Shown here piece by piece: positions 8,828 through 18,014 of a DNA stretch of 64,000 bases. Position 1 is the stretch's first letter. Every line of letters starts with the position of its first letter. Location: NCBI GenBank assembly GCA_019694655.1, contig JAIBBN010000002.1:372001-436000 (forward strand), read 5' to 3'. The notes beneath the pieces were generated by a model. The model was not told the DNA's origin. It did no database searches and saw only the letters and a program-made list of their open reading frames with translations. Source of the DNA: Leptospirales bacterium. GTDB taxonomy: Bacteria; Spirochaetota; Leptospiria; Leptospirales; Leptonemataceae. A program made the translations under genes and the position numbers.

Positions 8828-10289
8828 GACCGGCCTCCTGTGGCTGGTAGCGAGCTTCGATACGTCGCTCTATAGCTCCCGCTTCCTCGATCCCAAGAAT
8901 CAGGGCATCGCTTCGATTCAGAAACTGAAGCACGACTCGCGTCGCTCGCAGTTCGCGCCACTCGCGGGCAAGGTCGCGCAGGCTGCGCACGCGACGGCCA
9001 TTGATCGACTGCACGACGCCGCCAACAAAGCTTGCGGCGCCTGCATTGGCGCGATCCTCCAGGCGATTGGTCAGCAGGACATCGCGGTCCGCTTCCTCAT
9101 TGAGTTGGTCAGCGGCAAAGTAGCGATAGCGATACTCGGCCAGCGCGCTGCTCCCCTGCATTTGCCGAATCAAATCGTAGTCCAGTTCCTGAAAAACCAG
9201 CCCCGCCGCCAGAAAATAACTACGCACGCTTTCCATGGAGCGACGCAATTGCGGCGGACCACTGTAACTGCTCTTCGGCAACTCAACGCTCTGCTCTACG
9301 CCGTTGCGCAGCAGCCGAATCCTCAGTCCTTGCGGCGCCAGGGAATAGCGAAGATCCAGCGGTATTGCTCCCGCAGCGGTCATTACCTGACCGTCTGGCG
9401 CGATCATGTCTCCGCCGGCCTCAACCAGTACATCGCCGGCCTGCAGCAAACGATAAGCGGGCGAACCAAACTCGATGCGCGCCGCCAACGCGCCGCCAGG
9501 CTTTCCCTCGATTCCCAGCCAGCGACGAAGCGCACTGTGTCGGGCCGGAAGAAGGTCAATTCCCGTCCGCCGTAGACCATCGTAGGCGCCGTCGGCAACA
9601 TCATCGAGGACGCGCTGAATCACGGACGCTGGCATGAATCGACCGCTTTGACGATCATCCCAGTGAATGACGCCCAGAGCCCGACCTTCGCTCATTGCAA
9701 CGGCGCTGGCGTAGATTTGCTCTCCGTCCGGCAATTCGCCAACCATCGCAACCTTGCCCTGCAAAGCGAAATCTATATCGCTGCCAGAAACGCCCTCGCG
9801 GCTCAAACCGCGGAATACCGCCGGCAATGCACTTTCATCCTCGCCGCTGCGGGGAAAGCCAACAACCGTTAATCCGGCGCCTGCACCGGGCGGCGCTGAT
9901 ACCATTCGCCGGGGCGTCGTTGTGCCATCGGTCCGCTGCAGCAAAGCCAGCGCACAGTCTGTGGCCGCATGTTTCAAACGCAACGTGCGCCACTGCGACT
10001 GATCGTATACCTCGATGACTTGAGCGTAGCGTACAGCATCTAGATCTGTAAGCAGATAATCGCCAAGTTCCAGGGCAACCGCGCGCCGTTCTTGCAAGCG
10101 GCTGGCAAGCCAGGGCGCGTCGACACGCGGCAGCTTCTGTACAATGCGTAGTTCGCGAAGCGCAGAACTCGCGACGCCAGACACGGGTTGCCCTTCGGGC
10201 GGCCGCGAGGAATCCTCGCCGTACAGCGGCGCGCGCAAGAATAGCACAAGGGCCAGAGCAGCAGCAAGCGGCCAGGGACGCACTCTCAT
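8817..10289 (-). CDS. Exported HtrA-like PDZ protein without protease triad (first of pair)
   Basis: A 490-residue paralogue of the following gene, with signal peptide LAAALALVLFLRAPLYGE. The HtrA-like domain retains the Asp region (ATDCALALLQ), but the His position reads YLLTDLDAVRYA where TNAHVV is expected, and the nucleophile region reads SAVAMSEGRALGVI instead of GNSGGP. Both key residues are therefore lost. A PDZ-like stretch (IEFGSPAYRLLQAGDVLVEA) and the segment AAGLVFQELDYDLI follow. The ATG overlaps the preceding stop as ATGA. It is likely periplasmic and catalytically inactive. Its position after gspN suggests a role linked to type II secretion, but that is inference. Confidence 0.75.
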   Translation of the reverse strand: MRVRPWPLAAALALVLFLRAPLYGEDSSRPPEGQPVSGVASSALRELRIVQKLPRVDAPWLASRLQERRAVALELGDYLLTDLDAVRYAQVIEVYDQSQWRTLRLKHAATDCALALLQRTDGTTTPRRMVSAPPGAGAGLTVVGFPRSGEDESALPAVFRGLSREGVSGSDIDFALQGKVAMVGELPDGEQIYASAVAMSEGRALGVIHWDDRQSGRFMPASVIQRVLDDVADGAYDGLRRTGIDLLPARHSALRRWLGIEGKPGGALAARIEFGSPAYRLLQAGDVLVEAGGDMIAPDGQVMTAAGAIPLDLRYSLAPQGLRIRLLRNGVEQSVELPKSSYSGPPQLRRSMESVRSYFLAAGLVFQELDYDLIRQMQGSSALAEYRYRYFAADQLNEEADRDVLLTNRLEDRANAGAASFVGGVVQSINGRRVRSLRDLAREWRELRATRVVLQFLNRSDALILGIEEAGAIERRIEARYQPQEAGRVH

Positions 10290-11248
10290 CGCAGTTCCTC
10301 CACGGCACGGATCTCATCAATTGTAAAAGCCAGGCGATTGCCATTCATCTGAAAGGGTCCCGGTAGAATTTCCGCTGTGTAGCGGCGGCCGCCGCGAAGC
10401 AACTCCAGTCGGCTGCGGCGATACTCAGCTTCGCCAATGAGCAAGGGCGGCGGCGTCGATTGCAAACATTCGATCCGCAGCGGCAATCGGTAGAGCTCGC
10501 GACCGCTTTCACGGCGCGCCGCAAGAAAGAGGCGAAGCGGGCAGCCAGCATCCAGCTTGAGCCAGCTGCCGGGGGCCACAACGGCCTGCCAGTCTTCTAA
10601 CAAATTGCGGTGCTTTCTGTAGACCTGATCCTGCTGTGCCAGCTGCAATGTGCGCAGCAAAGCGCCGCCGGCGCGTTGAACAAAAACTGGATTGAGCAGC
10701 TCCGGCGCCGGCGCCCGCGGCTGTGCGGCGTGCAGCGCCTCAAGAAAGGGATTGGAGAAGCGAAGCTGACCCGGCGTCCAGCTCCAGCTGATTTGCCCTG
10801 TCGACGTAAGGTCAATTCGTTGCAGATAGAGTACGCCCAGTACACTTTCTCGGGCGCCGCGAAATCCGGAGAGTTGCTCCTCGGCAGCAGCCTCGCTTAA
10901 CTGGATGCCCGGCGCCAGGCTGGAACAGCCGATGATCAACTGCAGAGAGCCGGGCGGCGCAGCCTCCGGCTGTCCTCGCAAGGGACAGGAAAAATCAAAA
11001 CGATAGGCGCGACGCGGCAGCAGAACGCGCAGTTCTCGGCGCTCAGCCTCAACATTTGAAGGGCCAGGAGCGCGGCTGCGGCTCAACCAGGCCTGCAGGC
11101 GCTGCGCCGGAAAGTCGGCGGCCGCCGGCGATTGGATCTGCGGCGCCGCCGACTGCCGATCTCCTGGCAACGCGGCCGGCGTAGCGCAAAGCGCCACAAG
11201 CAGCGCGGTTTTCAGCAACGCGGTAGATTTCGAATCGCGATGGGTCAT
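10286..11248 (-). CDS. Unrecognised exported protein coupled to gspN
   Basis: A 320-residue protein with an N-terminal hydrophobic segment (LLKTALLVALCATPAALPG) and no further membrane span, so probably periplasmic. It is rich in Arg, Leu and Ala and contains two lone cysteine regions (DFSCPLRG and LIIGCSSL) that could form a disulfide. I do not recognise the family. Its start overlaps the gspN stop as ATGA and its own stop overlaps the start of the first pseudo-HtrA gene the same way. It is therefore translated as part of the secretion operon, and an accessory role there is a reasonable guess. Confidence 0.7.
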   Translation of the reverse strand: MTHRDSKSTALLKTALLVALCATPAALPGDRQSAAPQIQSPAAADFPAQRLQAWLSRSRAPGPSNVEAERRELRVLLPRRAYRFDFSCPLRGQPEAAPPGSLQLIIGCSSLAPGIQLSEAAAEEQLSGFRGARESVLGVLYLQRIDLTSTGQISWSWTPGQLRFSNPFLEALHAAQPRAPAPELLNPVFVQRAGGALLRTLQLAQQDQVYRKHRNLLEDWQAVVAPGSWLKLDAGCPLRLFLAARRESGRELYRLPLRIECLQSTPPPLLIGEAEYRRSRLELLRGGRRYTAEILPGPFQMNGNRLAFTIDEIRAVEELR

Positions 11249-12240
11249 TGGCTGCGACCCTCAGGCGGAGCTGCAGCTGGCGTCGATCCTTCCGGCGGCG
11301 ATGCGCCTGGCACAATCGGAGCGGCGGGGATCGACGGGTTGCTGTTGGTAGTTTCGTCGCCGCCTCCTTTTACCTGCGGATTTGCAAGCGGGCCAGTGAT
11401 TTCCTTGCAGAGCTGTCCCCCGGCTGCGCCGCCTTGAAAAATGTAGATTTGAAAAAGGTCAGGATCAATCCGCTCCAGATCCGCAGCAGGCTTGATACAA
11501 ACATTCAGATTGAGAGTGCTGCTGGCAGCGGAGCCGCCCAGCTGTATCTGGCCATCGATTCTGATCCGAAATCGGTTGCCGCTCAATTCCAGCGGCGAAT
11601 TAAATCTCAGGTTGTTGCCGCTTGCAGTCAACTCGGCCTGTAGACTATCGAAAATCCCTCGGTCGCCTCCAAGAAAATCCCCTGCCAGCCCCGGCGCCTG
11701 CAGAATTCTAATTCCGCTGGCTTCAATGCGCAGCCTTCCGCGCAAGTTTCCCAGACCGCGGCCAAACTCAAGGCCATCAGCGCGCAATTTCAAGCTAACG
11801 ATACTGAGGTCGAGACTGCCGTTTTGCAATTGCAATTGAAGAGCGCGAAGGCCGCCGTCCGCAGTTCGCGCAAAGAGCGCCATCCACCCGAGGCTCGAGG
11901 ATATGCGGTCCGCGCGCAATGTAAGCCCGCTATGCAAGGAGACGCGAGGAGACTCGACCTCATCATCTCGGAAAAGATTCAAATCCAGATTGGCATATTC
12001 AAGCCGCGCTTGCCCGCCCAGGCCCCGAGCAAGCAGCGGTCGAACAATATCTGAATAGGGCAGGAATAGAAAAAAGGAAAGCAAGAAGGCTGCCAGAAAT
12101 GCGCCGAATACGATTACGCGCTGACGAAGCGAGAGCCGCGGCAATGGCTCCTCCTCCGCCATCGGGTCATCTGCATCAAGCGACGCCTCGGGCGGCGGCA
12201 AAGCCTCCTCAGCTTCTACAGGATACTCCTCATCGCCCAT
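11245..12240 (-). CDS. gspN: Type II secretion protein GspN
   Basis: A 331-residue inner-membrane protein of the GspN type found in spirochaete and deltaproteobacterial secretion operons. An acidic cytoplasmic tail of about 45 residues precedes one membrane helix (VFGAFLAAFLLSFFLFLPYS). A periplasmic domain of AsmA-like strands follows, and a Pro/Gly/Ala-rich low-complexity end (PAAPIVPGASPPEGSTPAAA). Position directly after gspM supports the call. The ATG at 12240 is 11 bases after the gspM stop, and the end overlaps the next gene as ATGA. Confidence 0.8.
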   Translation of the reverse strand: MGDEEYPVEAEEALPPPEASLDADDPMAEEEPLPRLSLRQRVIVFGAFLAAFLLSFFLFLPYSDIVRPLLARGLGGQARLEYANLDLNLFRDDEVESPRVSLHSGLTLRADRISSSLGWMALFARTADGGLRALQLQLQNGSLDLSIVSLKLRADGLEFGRGLGNLRGRLRIEASGIRILQAPGLAGDFLGGDRGIFDSLQAELTASGNNLRFNSPLELSGNRFRIRIDGQIQLGGSAASSTLNLNVCIKPAADLERIDPDLFQIYIFQGGAAGGQLCKEITGPLANPQVKGGGDETTNSNPSIPAAPIVPGASPPEGSTPAAAPPEGRSQ

Positions 12241-12251
12241 AGCATTCCCTG

Positions 12252-12764
12252 TTAGCGCGCCGCGCCCGTCAGCGTGATAGTCATTGTTACCTCGTAGACC
12301 TCGCGGCCCGAGGGCGCCCTCTGAATCTTGATATTGTCCACTACCGGCGCCGGCAGTTCTCTTGGGTACTCCATCTCATGCAGAAATTTGATCAGGTCTT
12401 CCAATCGCACCTGCGCCAGTCGAATGTTTACGCCGTAGGTCGTTTGCCCGTTCTGAGTCTGCGTTCCCGTTTCCTGAAATGAGCTGGAATTCAGATTGAA
12501 CTTGGTCAGCGAGTTGTTAACATTTTGAAGGAAGGAAGATTGCTCCGGCAGTGGATTGGCGGCTTGCATCGACAGAATCTGACGCTTCAGCTGCGTCATT
12601 TCGCCGGCGATTACCCGGCTTTGCTGAACGCGCTGAGCAATTTGAGCTCGGGCGCGTACAAACCAGCTGCCGCCCAGAAACGCCAGCGCTAACAGAGCGA
12701 CGACCGCGCCTCCAATAACAACTGTTCGTTCGCGCGGTTCAAGTTTTTCCAGCATCTCAGCCAC
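12252..12764 (-). CDS. gspM: Type II secretion protein GspM
   Basis: A 170-residue bitopic inner-membrane protein of the secretion platform. The short N-terminus MAEMLEKLEPRERTVVIGGA leads into one membrane helix, then a coiled periplasmic segment and a ferredoxin-like fold (VNIRLAQVRLEDLIKFLHEM), as in GspM. It interacts with GspL in known systems. The start is GTG 12764, with an in-frame ATG at 12755 as alternative, and it overlaps the gspL end by eight bases. Confidence 0.85.
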   Translation of the reverse strand: MAEMLEKLEPRERTVVIGGAVVALLALAFLGGSWFVRARAQIAQRVQQSRVIAGEMTQLKRQILSMQAANPLPEQSSFLQNVNNSLTKFNLNSSSFQETGTQTQNGQTTYGVNIRLAQVRLEDLIKFLHEMEYPRELPAPVVDNIKIQRAPSGREVYEVTMTITLTGAAR

Positions 12765-14418
12765 AACTCCCGGCCTGACTGCTTTCCGCCCGATTAAAAC
12801 TCAATTTGATAATCACGCGCCAGCGCCTGTTTGGTTGCTGCTGCCCTTCCACCTTTACATCAGAGAACATTGAGCTGCGCTTCAACGCTTCAGCCAGGGC
12901 CTGTCGCTGATTCAGGTCAGCGACCTCCACATCGATGTCCGCCGTCTTACCATCATACCGAACGCTATTGACCCGCAGATCAATGGCGCTTCGATCCGGA
13001 GTCAGTTCGCTCAGCGTCTTCAGGAAATCCACGAAGCGCGGACCTCCGCTCTTTCCGCGTACCGCCTGCAGACGATCCATGCAGATCTTGCTCGCCGCCT
13101 GGCGCATAGCCGCCGGGTCGCCATTAGACGGCATACCCGGAATGCCGCGGGCAAGCTCGGCAATCTGCTGTCGATAACTTCGGATGAGAGTCGTATCCTT
13201 GTAGATGCTCAAGAAGAAGCCGGCCAGAAAAAGTATGATGGCCCCGAGGCTAAGGATGGCCGGCGTGGAGAAGAAGCTGAAATTGAATTTTCCTCCGCGC
13301 AAGTTAGCGCCGAATGCGCCGCGCAAGAAATCAAAACGTTCCGGCGCCTTGAGCGCATAGTGCTCGGCGGCCCCAAGCGCCGTGGCCCACAAGGCGGGGT
13401 CCTCGCCGTTCGAAAGCTCCAGCGGATACTGGCGAACATGGACGCCCAGCAAATCCTCAAGGTAACTCGCCGTCCCGCCCAGCTGCGATCCGCCGCCGCT
13501 CAAATAAATTGCCTGTACTTCGCCGCCGGGCGCCGCCAGGACGCTGCGCCGTACGTCCTCGGCCAGTTCTGCGAAGGCGGCTCGTATTTCTTTGGCCAGG
13601 GCAGCGTATTGTTTGCGATCGATACGATTGCGACGATAGAAGGCTTCGGTCCGATCAGCACGACGTTCATCATACTGCAAATCGAGCTCGAGCTGCATCT
13701 TGCGTTCTTCGGCCGCCGCCGGATCAAGCTGCAATCGCTCGCCCACCAGCCGCGTGATCTCCTCCCCGCCGAAGGGAATCTGACGGGTGAAGGCCAGCTT
13801 TCCGTTTTGTACTATGTTGAAGATAGAGATGCGACCGCCAATATCAAGCTGGGCGATGCCAGTACCGCTGGTTCCCTCGGGGCCCAGGAAATTGAGGAAT
13901 CCGGCAAGCGCCGGGGCGTCAATGGTCAGCATTCGAATGGATGCATTGCCGCGCAGCAAGGGCGCCACGGCCTGCTCCAGACTTTCGTGAGTCGCCATAA
14001 AACTCAGGACGCTGGCATTTTCTTCGCCCACCTCCCAGGGCTGACCAATCACTTCAGCCTCCTCCAGGGAGACAGGCGCGATGCTTTCGACCTCATGCGG
14101 GATGATCTCGGCTATTTGTTTCAGGTTGGAAGCCGGCACCGAAATATCGCGCACGTAGACGCGGTCATTGGGAATGACCATTACAAAGTTCAATTCGTCG
14201 GGAAAGAAAGATTGTACATAGCGAACGAGATTGTATTCATACTCGCTCACGCCGCTGAGATCGTCATTGTCCTGGCCTGAATCTCGCCGGATATTGACCA
14301 CCGGCAGGCTTTCCAGGCGCAGCACCCGACGGCGGCCAGCGCTCAGCTCGACCAGAGCGCCCTTAATCAGTGCGCTGCCATAGTCAATGATCAGAGCCTT
14401 TTCAGTAAAAATCTGCAC
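12757..14418 (-). CDS. gspL: Type II secretion protein GspL (actin-like fold)
   Basis: A 553-residue platform protein that couples the GspE ATPase to the membrane. The cytoplasmic part is an actin-like/PilM-like domain starting ALIIDYGSALIKGALVE, with TGIAQLDIGGRISIF and the sugar-kinase-like IYLSGGGSQLGG. One membrane helix (LSLGAIILFLAGFFLSIYKD) is followed by a periplasmic ferredoxin-like domain (RVNSVRYDGKTADIDVEV). It starts with GTG immediately after the gspK stop (TGA then GTG). Confidence 0.9.
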   Translation of the reverse strand: MQIFTEKALIIDYGSALIKGALVELSAGRRRVLRLESLPVVNIRRDSGQDNDDLSGVSEYEYNLVRYVQSFFPDELNFVMVIPNDRVYVRDISVPASNLKQIAEIIPHEVESIAPVSLEEAEVIGQPWEVGEENASVLSFMATHESLEQAVAPLLRGNASIRMLTIDAPALAGFLNFLGPEGTSGTGIAQLDIGGRISIFNIVQNGKLAFTRQIPFGGEEITRLVGERLQLDPAAAEERKMQLELDLQYDERRADRTEAFYRRNRIDRKQYAALAKEIRAAFAELAEDVRRSVLAAPGGEVQAIYLSGGGSQLGGTASYLEDLLGVHVRQYPLELSNGEDPALWATALGAAEHYALKAPERFDFLRGAFGANLRGGKFNFSFFSTPAILSLGAIILFLAGFFLSIYKDTTLIRSYRQQIAELARGIPGMPSNGDPAAMRQAASKICMDRLQAVRGKSGGPRFVDFLKTLSELTPDRSAIDLRVNSVRYDGKTADIDVEVADLNQRQALAEALKRSSMFSDVKVEGQQQPNRRWRVIIKLSFNRAESSQAGSCG

Positions 14419-15633
14419 TCAATCCTCGGCATAGTAGATCAGCTGCCGCCCCTGTCGGTCCCAGATGCCCCAGACCCGACGGACAGCCTGCACATCCTGC
14501 TCATCGACATTATTATCGACCCGCCGGATCACTGTCCCCAATCCAACCACACGATAATACTGTCCCTCCGTACGGACCAGGCCGGAAATATCGCCCCCGG
14601 AGCCGGCCAGCTCATCGTAGAGCGTAAGCCGATCGCCGACGCTGGACTGAAACTCTGGCAAGGAGCGCAACTCGGACAGGCTTTTGATATAGCCCTGGGA
14701 TTTTCGCCGTAGCTTCAACAGCGCGCGAACGGCCGAATCATTCATATGTTCGGAAAGCGAAAGCAATGTGTAGTAACGGGCGCCATTGATATTGATCTTA
14801 TCGTCTATGCTCTCGCTGGCGGGGACATAGGCCGTTACGTTGTTCGAAAGAATCCAATCCTCCGGCGCCAGAGCGTATTTCTCGTCCTCGCTTTGAAAAC
14901 TGGCGGCATGATAGTTCTCCACCCAGCCTTCAGGCGCACGGCTCTCGTAGACTATTTCGCGGTTAAAGTCTTTCACCAGACATAGCTCGGACAGGGAGAA
15001 CAATCGGAAATTCTTGATTTCACGCGGCGGGCGCAGCGCTCGATAGGCGCTGGCTTCGGCCCCGCCGCTGGAAATATCATTGGCATCAATCCAGTCGACT
15101 AGGTTCTCCAGATTGCCCTGCGGTATTTGAAACGACGAAAAGAGTCTGGCAACTATGCCCTTTTGAATGAGATTGCTCTCATCGTTGTAGGCAACCAGAT
15201 TGTTCAGATTGATTTTCCCGTCCTCCGGTAGTATGCGAAAACTAACAAAGTATATCAGACAATTTTCTTTCTTTTCGTCCTGACATTCCTCCGCCAGCTT
15301 CAGTTCCGGCGCCTTGCCAATAAAACCCTGGGTATAGAGGTACTCCTCAGGGATGGTCTGCACTGCGCCCAGGGCGGCGCGGAAGCCAGCCATGGCAACT
15401 TCTCGGGCGCGCATTCCATCCGCAGCCGAACGAACAGCGAAGTAGTCGTCGGTGACGCTGTCCATGAATTGCTCTGCAATCAGGTAAGAGGAGAAGCTGA
15501 CCATAAATATGGCAAGCAACACAACCGCGCCGCGTCGGCTGAACGATATTCGCCGGCCAAAAGAAAGCAGGCGCCGCTGCGGCCGCTGTGCGTCCGGCCG
15601 CGGGGAGCGGAAGCCAAAGGACGGCAGCTTCAT
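14419..15633 (-). CDS. gspK: Type II secretion minor pseudopilin GspK
   Basis: A 404-residue minor pseudopilin that caps the pseudopilus tip. The prepilin N-terminus reads SRRG followed by AVVLLAIFMVSFSSYLIAEQ. The usual Glu at +5 is missing, which is characteristic of GspK. A large globular alpha domain follows with GKINLNNLVAYNDESN, DWIDANDIS and INGARYYTLLSLSE, matching the GspK signature of repeated helix-hairpin-like units. The ATG overlaps the gspJ stop as ATGA. Confidence 0.93.
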   Translation of the reverse strand: MKLPSFGFRSPRPDAQRPQRRLLSFGRRISFSRRGAVVLLAIFMVSFSSYLIAEQFMDSVTDDYFAVRSAADGMRAREVAMAGFRAALGAVQTIPEEYLYTQGFIGKAPELKLAEECQDEKKENCLIYFVSFRILPEDGKINLNNLVAYNDESNLIQKGIVARLFSSFQIPQGNLENLVDWIDANDISSGGAEASAYRALRPPREIKNFRLFSLSELCLVKDFNREIVYESRAPEGWVENYHAASFQSEDEKYALAPEDWILSNNVTAYVPASESIDDKININGARYYTLLSLSEHMNDSAVRALLKLRRKSQGYIKSLSELRSLPEFQSSVGDRLTLYDELAGSGGDISGLVRTEGQYYRVVGLGTVIRRVDNNVDEQDVQAVRRVWGIWDRQGRQLIYYAED

Positions 15634-16313
15634 CGGATATAGATCCCCGGCGCTGCAACAGATTCGAAGAGTTCCGTGCGGTCGCCAATACGCGCCTTGA
15701 TTTGAATTTGAATTAAACGCGGGATCTTTCGATCTCTGCTGCTATCCCACTCGTCCAGCCAGTCCTTGCCGTTTCGCGAATATCGCAACCGGAAGCTTTC
15801 GATGTTACGCGCCAGTGGATAGTTGGCCCCGCCTTCGCCCGGTTTTGCGCCAACGATGTAATTCTCGCGTCGAACCAAAACGTAGAGTTGATCCGCCCCG
15901 TTTTGTCCGCGCGGTTGTTCCTGCAAGAAGTAGGTGATATCGCGTACAGCGGCAAGACCAGCTTCGTCAGCGTACGGATTCACGCAAGAGAAGGTCAGAT
16001 GATCGATGCGCTGTCCCGATCTTGAGTCTTTGTCGCCCTTGAATGACAGACGCGCGACTTCTCTGTTGAAGTAGGTCATGGCCAGCGACGAACGGACATT
16101 TTCCAGGGCAAGGAAGGCCTGGCCGCGCTCCTTGCTTTCCGGCCCGGCATTGCCAGTAATGCGTACCATACCGCCGACGATTCCGAAGACCAGCAGCAGG
16201 AGCATACCCGACACCAGAAGTACCAGACTGATTTCCGTCAAAGTTACGCCGCTGCGATGCTCGCCGCTTAAAGCGCGCAGTCTGTGCAGCCTTCTGGCGC
16301 TTGCCGCGCTCAT
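15630..16313 (-). CDS. gspJ: Type II secretion minor pseudopilin GspJ
   Basis: A 227-residue prepilin-like protein. The cleavage site reads SG followed by VTLTEISLVLLVSGMLLLLV with Glu at +5, after a basic leader of about 22 residues. The globular domain (FRLRYSRNGKDWLDEWDS) matches the GspJ pattern. Assignment as GspJ rests on size, the position between gspI and gspK, and this segment. It is coupled to both neighbours through ATGA overlaps. Confidence 0.85.
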   Translation of the reverse strand: MSAASARRLHRLRALSGEHRSGVTLTEISLVLLVSGMLLLLVFGIVGGMVRITGNAGPESKERGQAFLALENVRSSLAMTYFNREVARLSFKGDKDSRSGQRIDHLTFSCVNPYADEAGLAAVRDITYFLQEQPRGQNGADQLYVLVRRENYIVGAKPGEGGANYPLARNIESFRLRYSRNGKDWLDEWDSSRDRKIPRLIQIQIKARIGDRTELFESVAAPGIYIR

Positions 16314-16897
16314 GATTCGTTTGCTGCCTCGGGCCGTCGCGGCTGCATCGTATGGATGATCAATTTGCCTGTTTCACTGCCAATAGGGTAGCTGATTTCC
16401 AGTCGGATCTTCTTCACCGGGATAATTCCGCCGGTAACACTGCGTTCGCTGACGCCCTGGGACTCGGCTGCGCCGGCGCTGTTCTGAGGCCCGGCCGGCG
16501 CTGCATCGTCAAGCGCCGGCGTCGCCAGATCGCCCGATGCTTGAACCTTCGCCAGATCGATCTCGCTATTGCTAACTTGTAGCTTGTACTGCATGCCCTG
16601 GAAAACTCCGCCGCCAATTGCCCCCTCCTTTTCGCTTGGCTCAGGATCGGGATCGGTGCGCAGGATAGCCATCCGCAACTGGGCCGCAGCAGCTGCTGCT
16701 TGAAGCTTCTCCGACTCGACAAGCATGCCAAGTCCTTCAGCGATAAAGGAAAGCACCATCACCGTAAATGTCGAAGCCACCATCATGGCCATGACTACTT
16801 CCATCAGCGTATAGCCAGCGGCAGCGGCCCTCGTCCGCAGCAATATCTGAATGACCCGCCAACGGCGATTGATTCGCTTCAGAGATATTCGCCTCAT
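16310..16897 (-). CDS. gspI: Type II secretion minor pseudopilin GspI
   Basis: A 195-residue prepilin-like protein with a long basic leader and processing site AAAG followed by YTLMEVVMAMMVAS, Glu at +5. The central part is a low-complexity Ala/Pro/Gln insertion (PALDDAAPAGPQNSAGAAES) that is unusual for GspI and may be disordered. GspI is assigned by order between gspH and gspJ and by the C-terminal beta strands (KKIRLEISYPIGSETGKL). Start and stop overlap neighbours as ATGA. Confidence 0.78.
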   Translation of the reverse strand: MRRISLKRINRRWRVIQILLRTRAAAAGYTLMEVVMAMMVASTFTVMVLSFIAEGLGMLVESEKLQAAAAAAQLRMAILRTDPDPEPSEKEGAIGGGVFQGMQYKLQVSNSEIDLAKVQASGDLATPALDDAAPAGPQNSAGAAESQGVSERSVTGGIIPVKKIRLEISYPIGSETGKLIIHTMQPRRPEAANES

Positions 16898-17487
16898 TGG
16901 ACGCCCCCGGACAAATGCGGAGCATCCTGGTACAATTCGAAACAGCCGTGCTCGGCGCCCGCTTCATCGCCGCGTAAGAGCCGCGTCTCCCCGGTAAATC
17001 GGCCGTAGCAAAGCAACTGCGGCGCTTCGCCGTCCGATGAAAAGCGGAACTGCAGCTCTTCTGCAACGCCCGAAGGCAGAAAATAAACCTGAATTCCTCC
17101 GCTGCTGATGCTCGCACTGTAGGCGGTACGCACCTCTTCGATGGGGATCTCCACCTTTTCGATAAGCTGCCGACGCCTGGGTTTGTCCTGCTCGCGGTCG
17201 AAGGTGTAAGCCTCGTACTCTCGCTTATCAAGGTCCAGGCGCAAAATTACAATCTGATTGGACTTGATCGCGGTGCTGCGGCAAAACTGCAGGTGTCCGG
17301 CCAACAGTGTTGCTGGCGCATCGCTGCTCAGACTGGAGAAGAACTGGGCAATGACTGGCGCAAAAATCAGCGTCAAAAAGGACAACAAGAGAACTACAAC
17401 AATAATCTCAACGAGCGTCATGCCGGCGCGCAGTCGAGGCGCAAGCCGGCGGCGGCAGCCGACTTGCGGCAGAGCTCGGGCGCTCAT
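16894..17487 (-). CDS. gspH: Type II secretion minor pseudopilin GspH
   Basis: A 197-residue prepilin-like protein. Leader RLRAG is followed by MTLVEIIVVVLLLSFLTLIF with Glu at +5. A GspH-like beta sandwich follows, including LAGHLQFCRSTAIKSNQIVI, the segment that distinguishes GspH from other pseudopilins. It lies 11 bases after the gspG stop. Confidence 0.85.
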   Translation of the reverse strand: MSARALPQVGCRRRLAPRLRAGMTLVEIIVVVLLLSFLTLIFAPVIAQFFSSLSSDAPATLLAGHLQFCRSTAIKSNQIVILRLDLDKREYEAYTFDREQDKPRRRQLIEKVEIPIEEVRTAYSASISSGGIQVYFLPSGVAEELQFRFSSDGEAPQLLCYGRFTGETRLLRGDEAGAEHGCFELYQDAPHLSGGVQ

Positions 17488-17498
17488 CGTCCGACGAC

Positions 17499-17975
17499 CT
17501 ACTGCTCCTGCGGCTTGTCTTCCGGCCGAAATTCCGATGGCCAGCTACTGCGCTGCGTTATAAAGAAGCGCGTGCTGCTATTCTCGCCGTCGGCGCCCCA
17601 GGAACAGATCTGGTTCACCCGACCATCGCTGCCGGCACAGGCAAAGTAGGGATGACCCCACGGATCCTTCACTTCGGCGGGATCATCGGTAATCTGCTCC
17701 AGGGAGGCCCCGTCGGCCAGCGAGCCGTGAGTTAACTCCCAGCGCTGCAGTTTAATCGGCAGGGTCTTGGCTTGCCCGGTGAAAACCAGGACTTTGGCGT
17801 CGTCGATTACGTTCAGATTCAAGTTAGAGTAGACGAGCACAAAAATCAATGCCAGCACAGCGATGACCACGGCCATTTCTATCAGGGTCACGCCGGCTCG
17901 CAGCCGAGCGCGGCAGCGCGCTGCCAGGCGTAAGGAGCGAGCTCTTGATCTTGAGAAGGAACTTTCGCGTTTCAT
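17499..17975 (-). CDS. gspG: Type II secretion major pseudopilin GspG
   Basis: Major pseudopilin that polymerises to push substrates out. It is 158 residues from the ATG at 17975, chosen over a TTG at 18011 because GAGG sits five bases upstream. The prepilin site is LRAG followed by VTLIEMAVVIAVLALIFVLV with Glu at +5. The C-terminus has the GspG signature DPWGHPYFACAG and SWGADGE; the aspartates of this loop bind calcium in characterised GspG. A prepilin peptidase (GspO) is not in the window. Confidence 0.93.
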   Translation of the reverse strand: MKRESSFSRSRARSLRLAARCRARLRAGVTLIEMAVVIAVLALIFVLVYSNLNLNVIDDAKVLVFTGQAKTLPIKLQRWELTHGSLADGASLEQITDDPAEVKDPWGHPYFACAGSDGRVNQICSWGADGENSSTRFFITQRSSWPSEFRPEDKPQEQ

Positions 17976-18014
17976 TGGGACCTCGGCGTCCGCTGTGCGG
18001 GCGCAGTTCAATTT

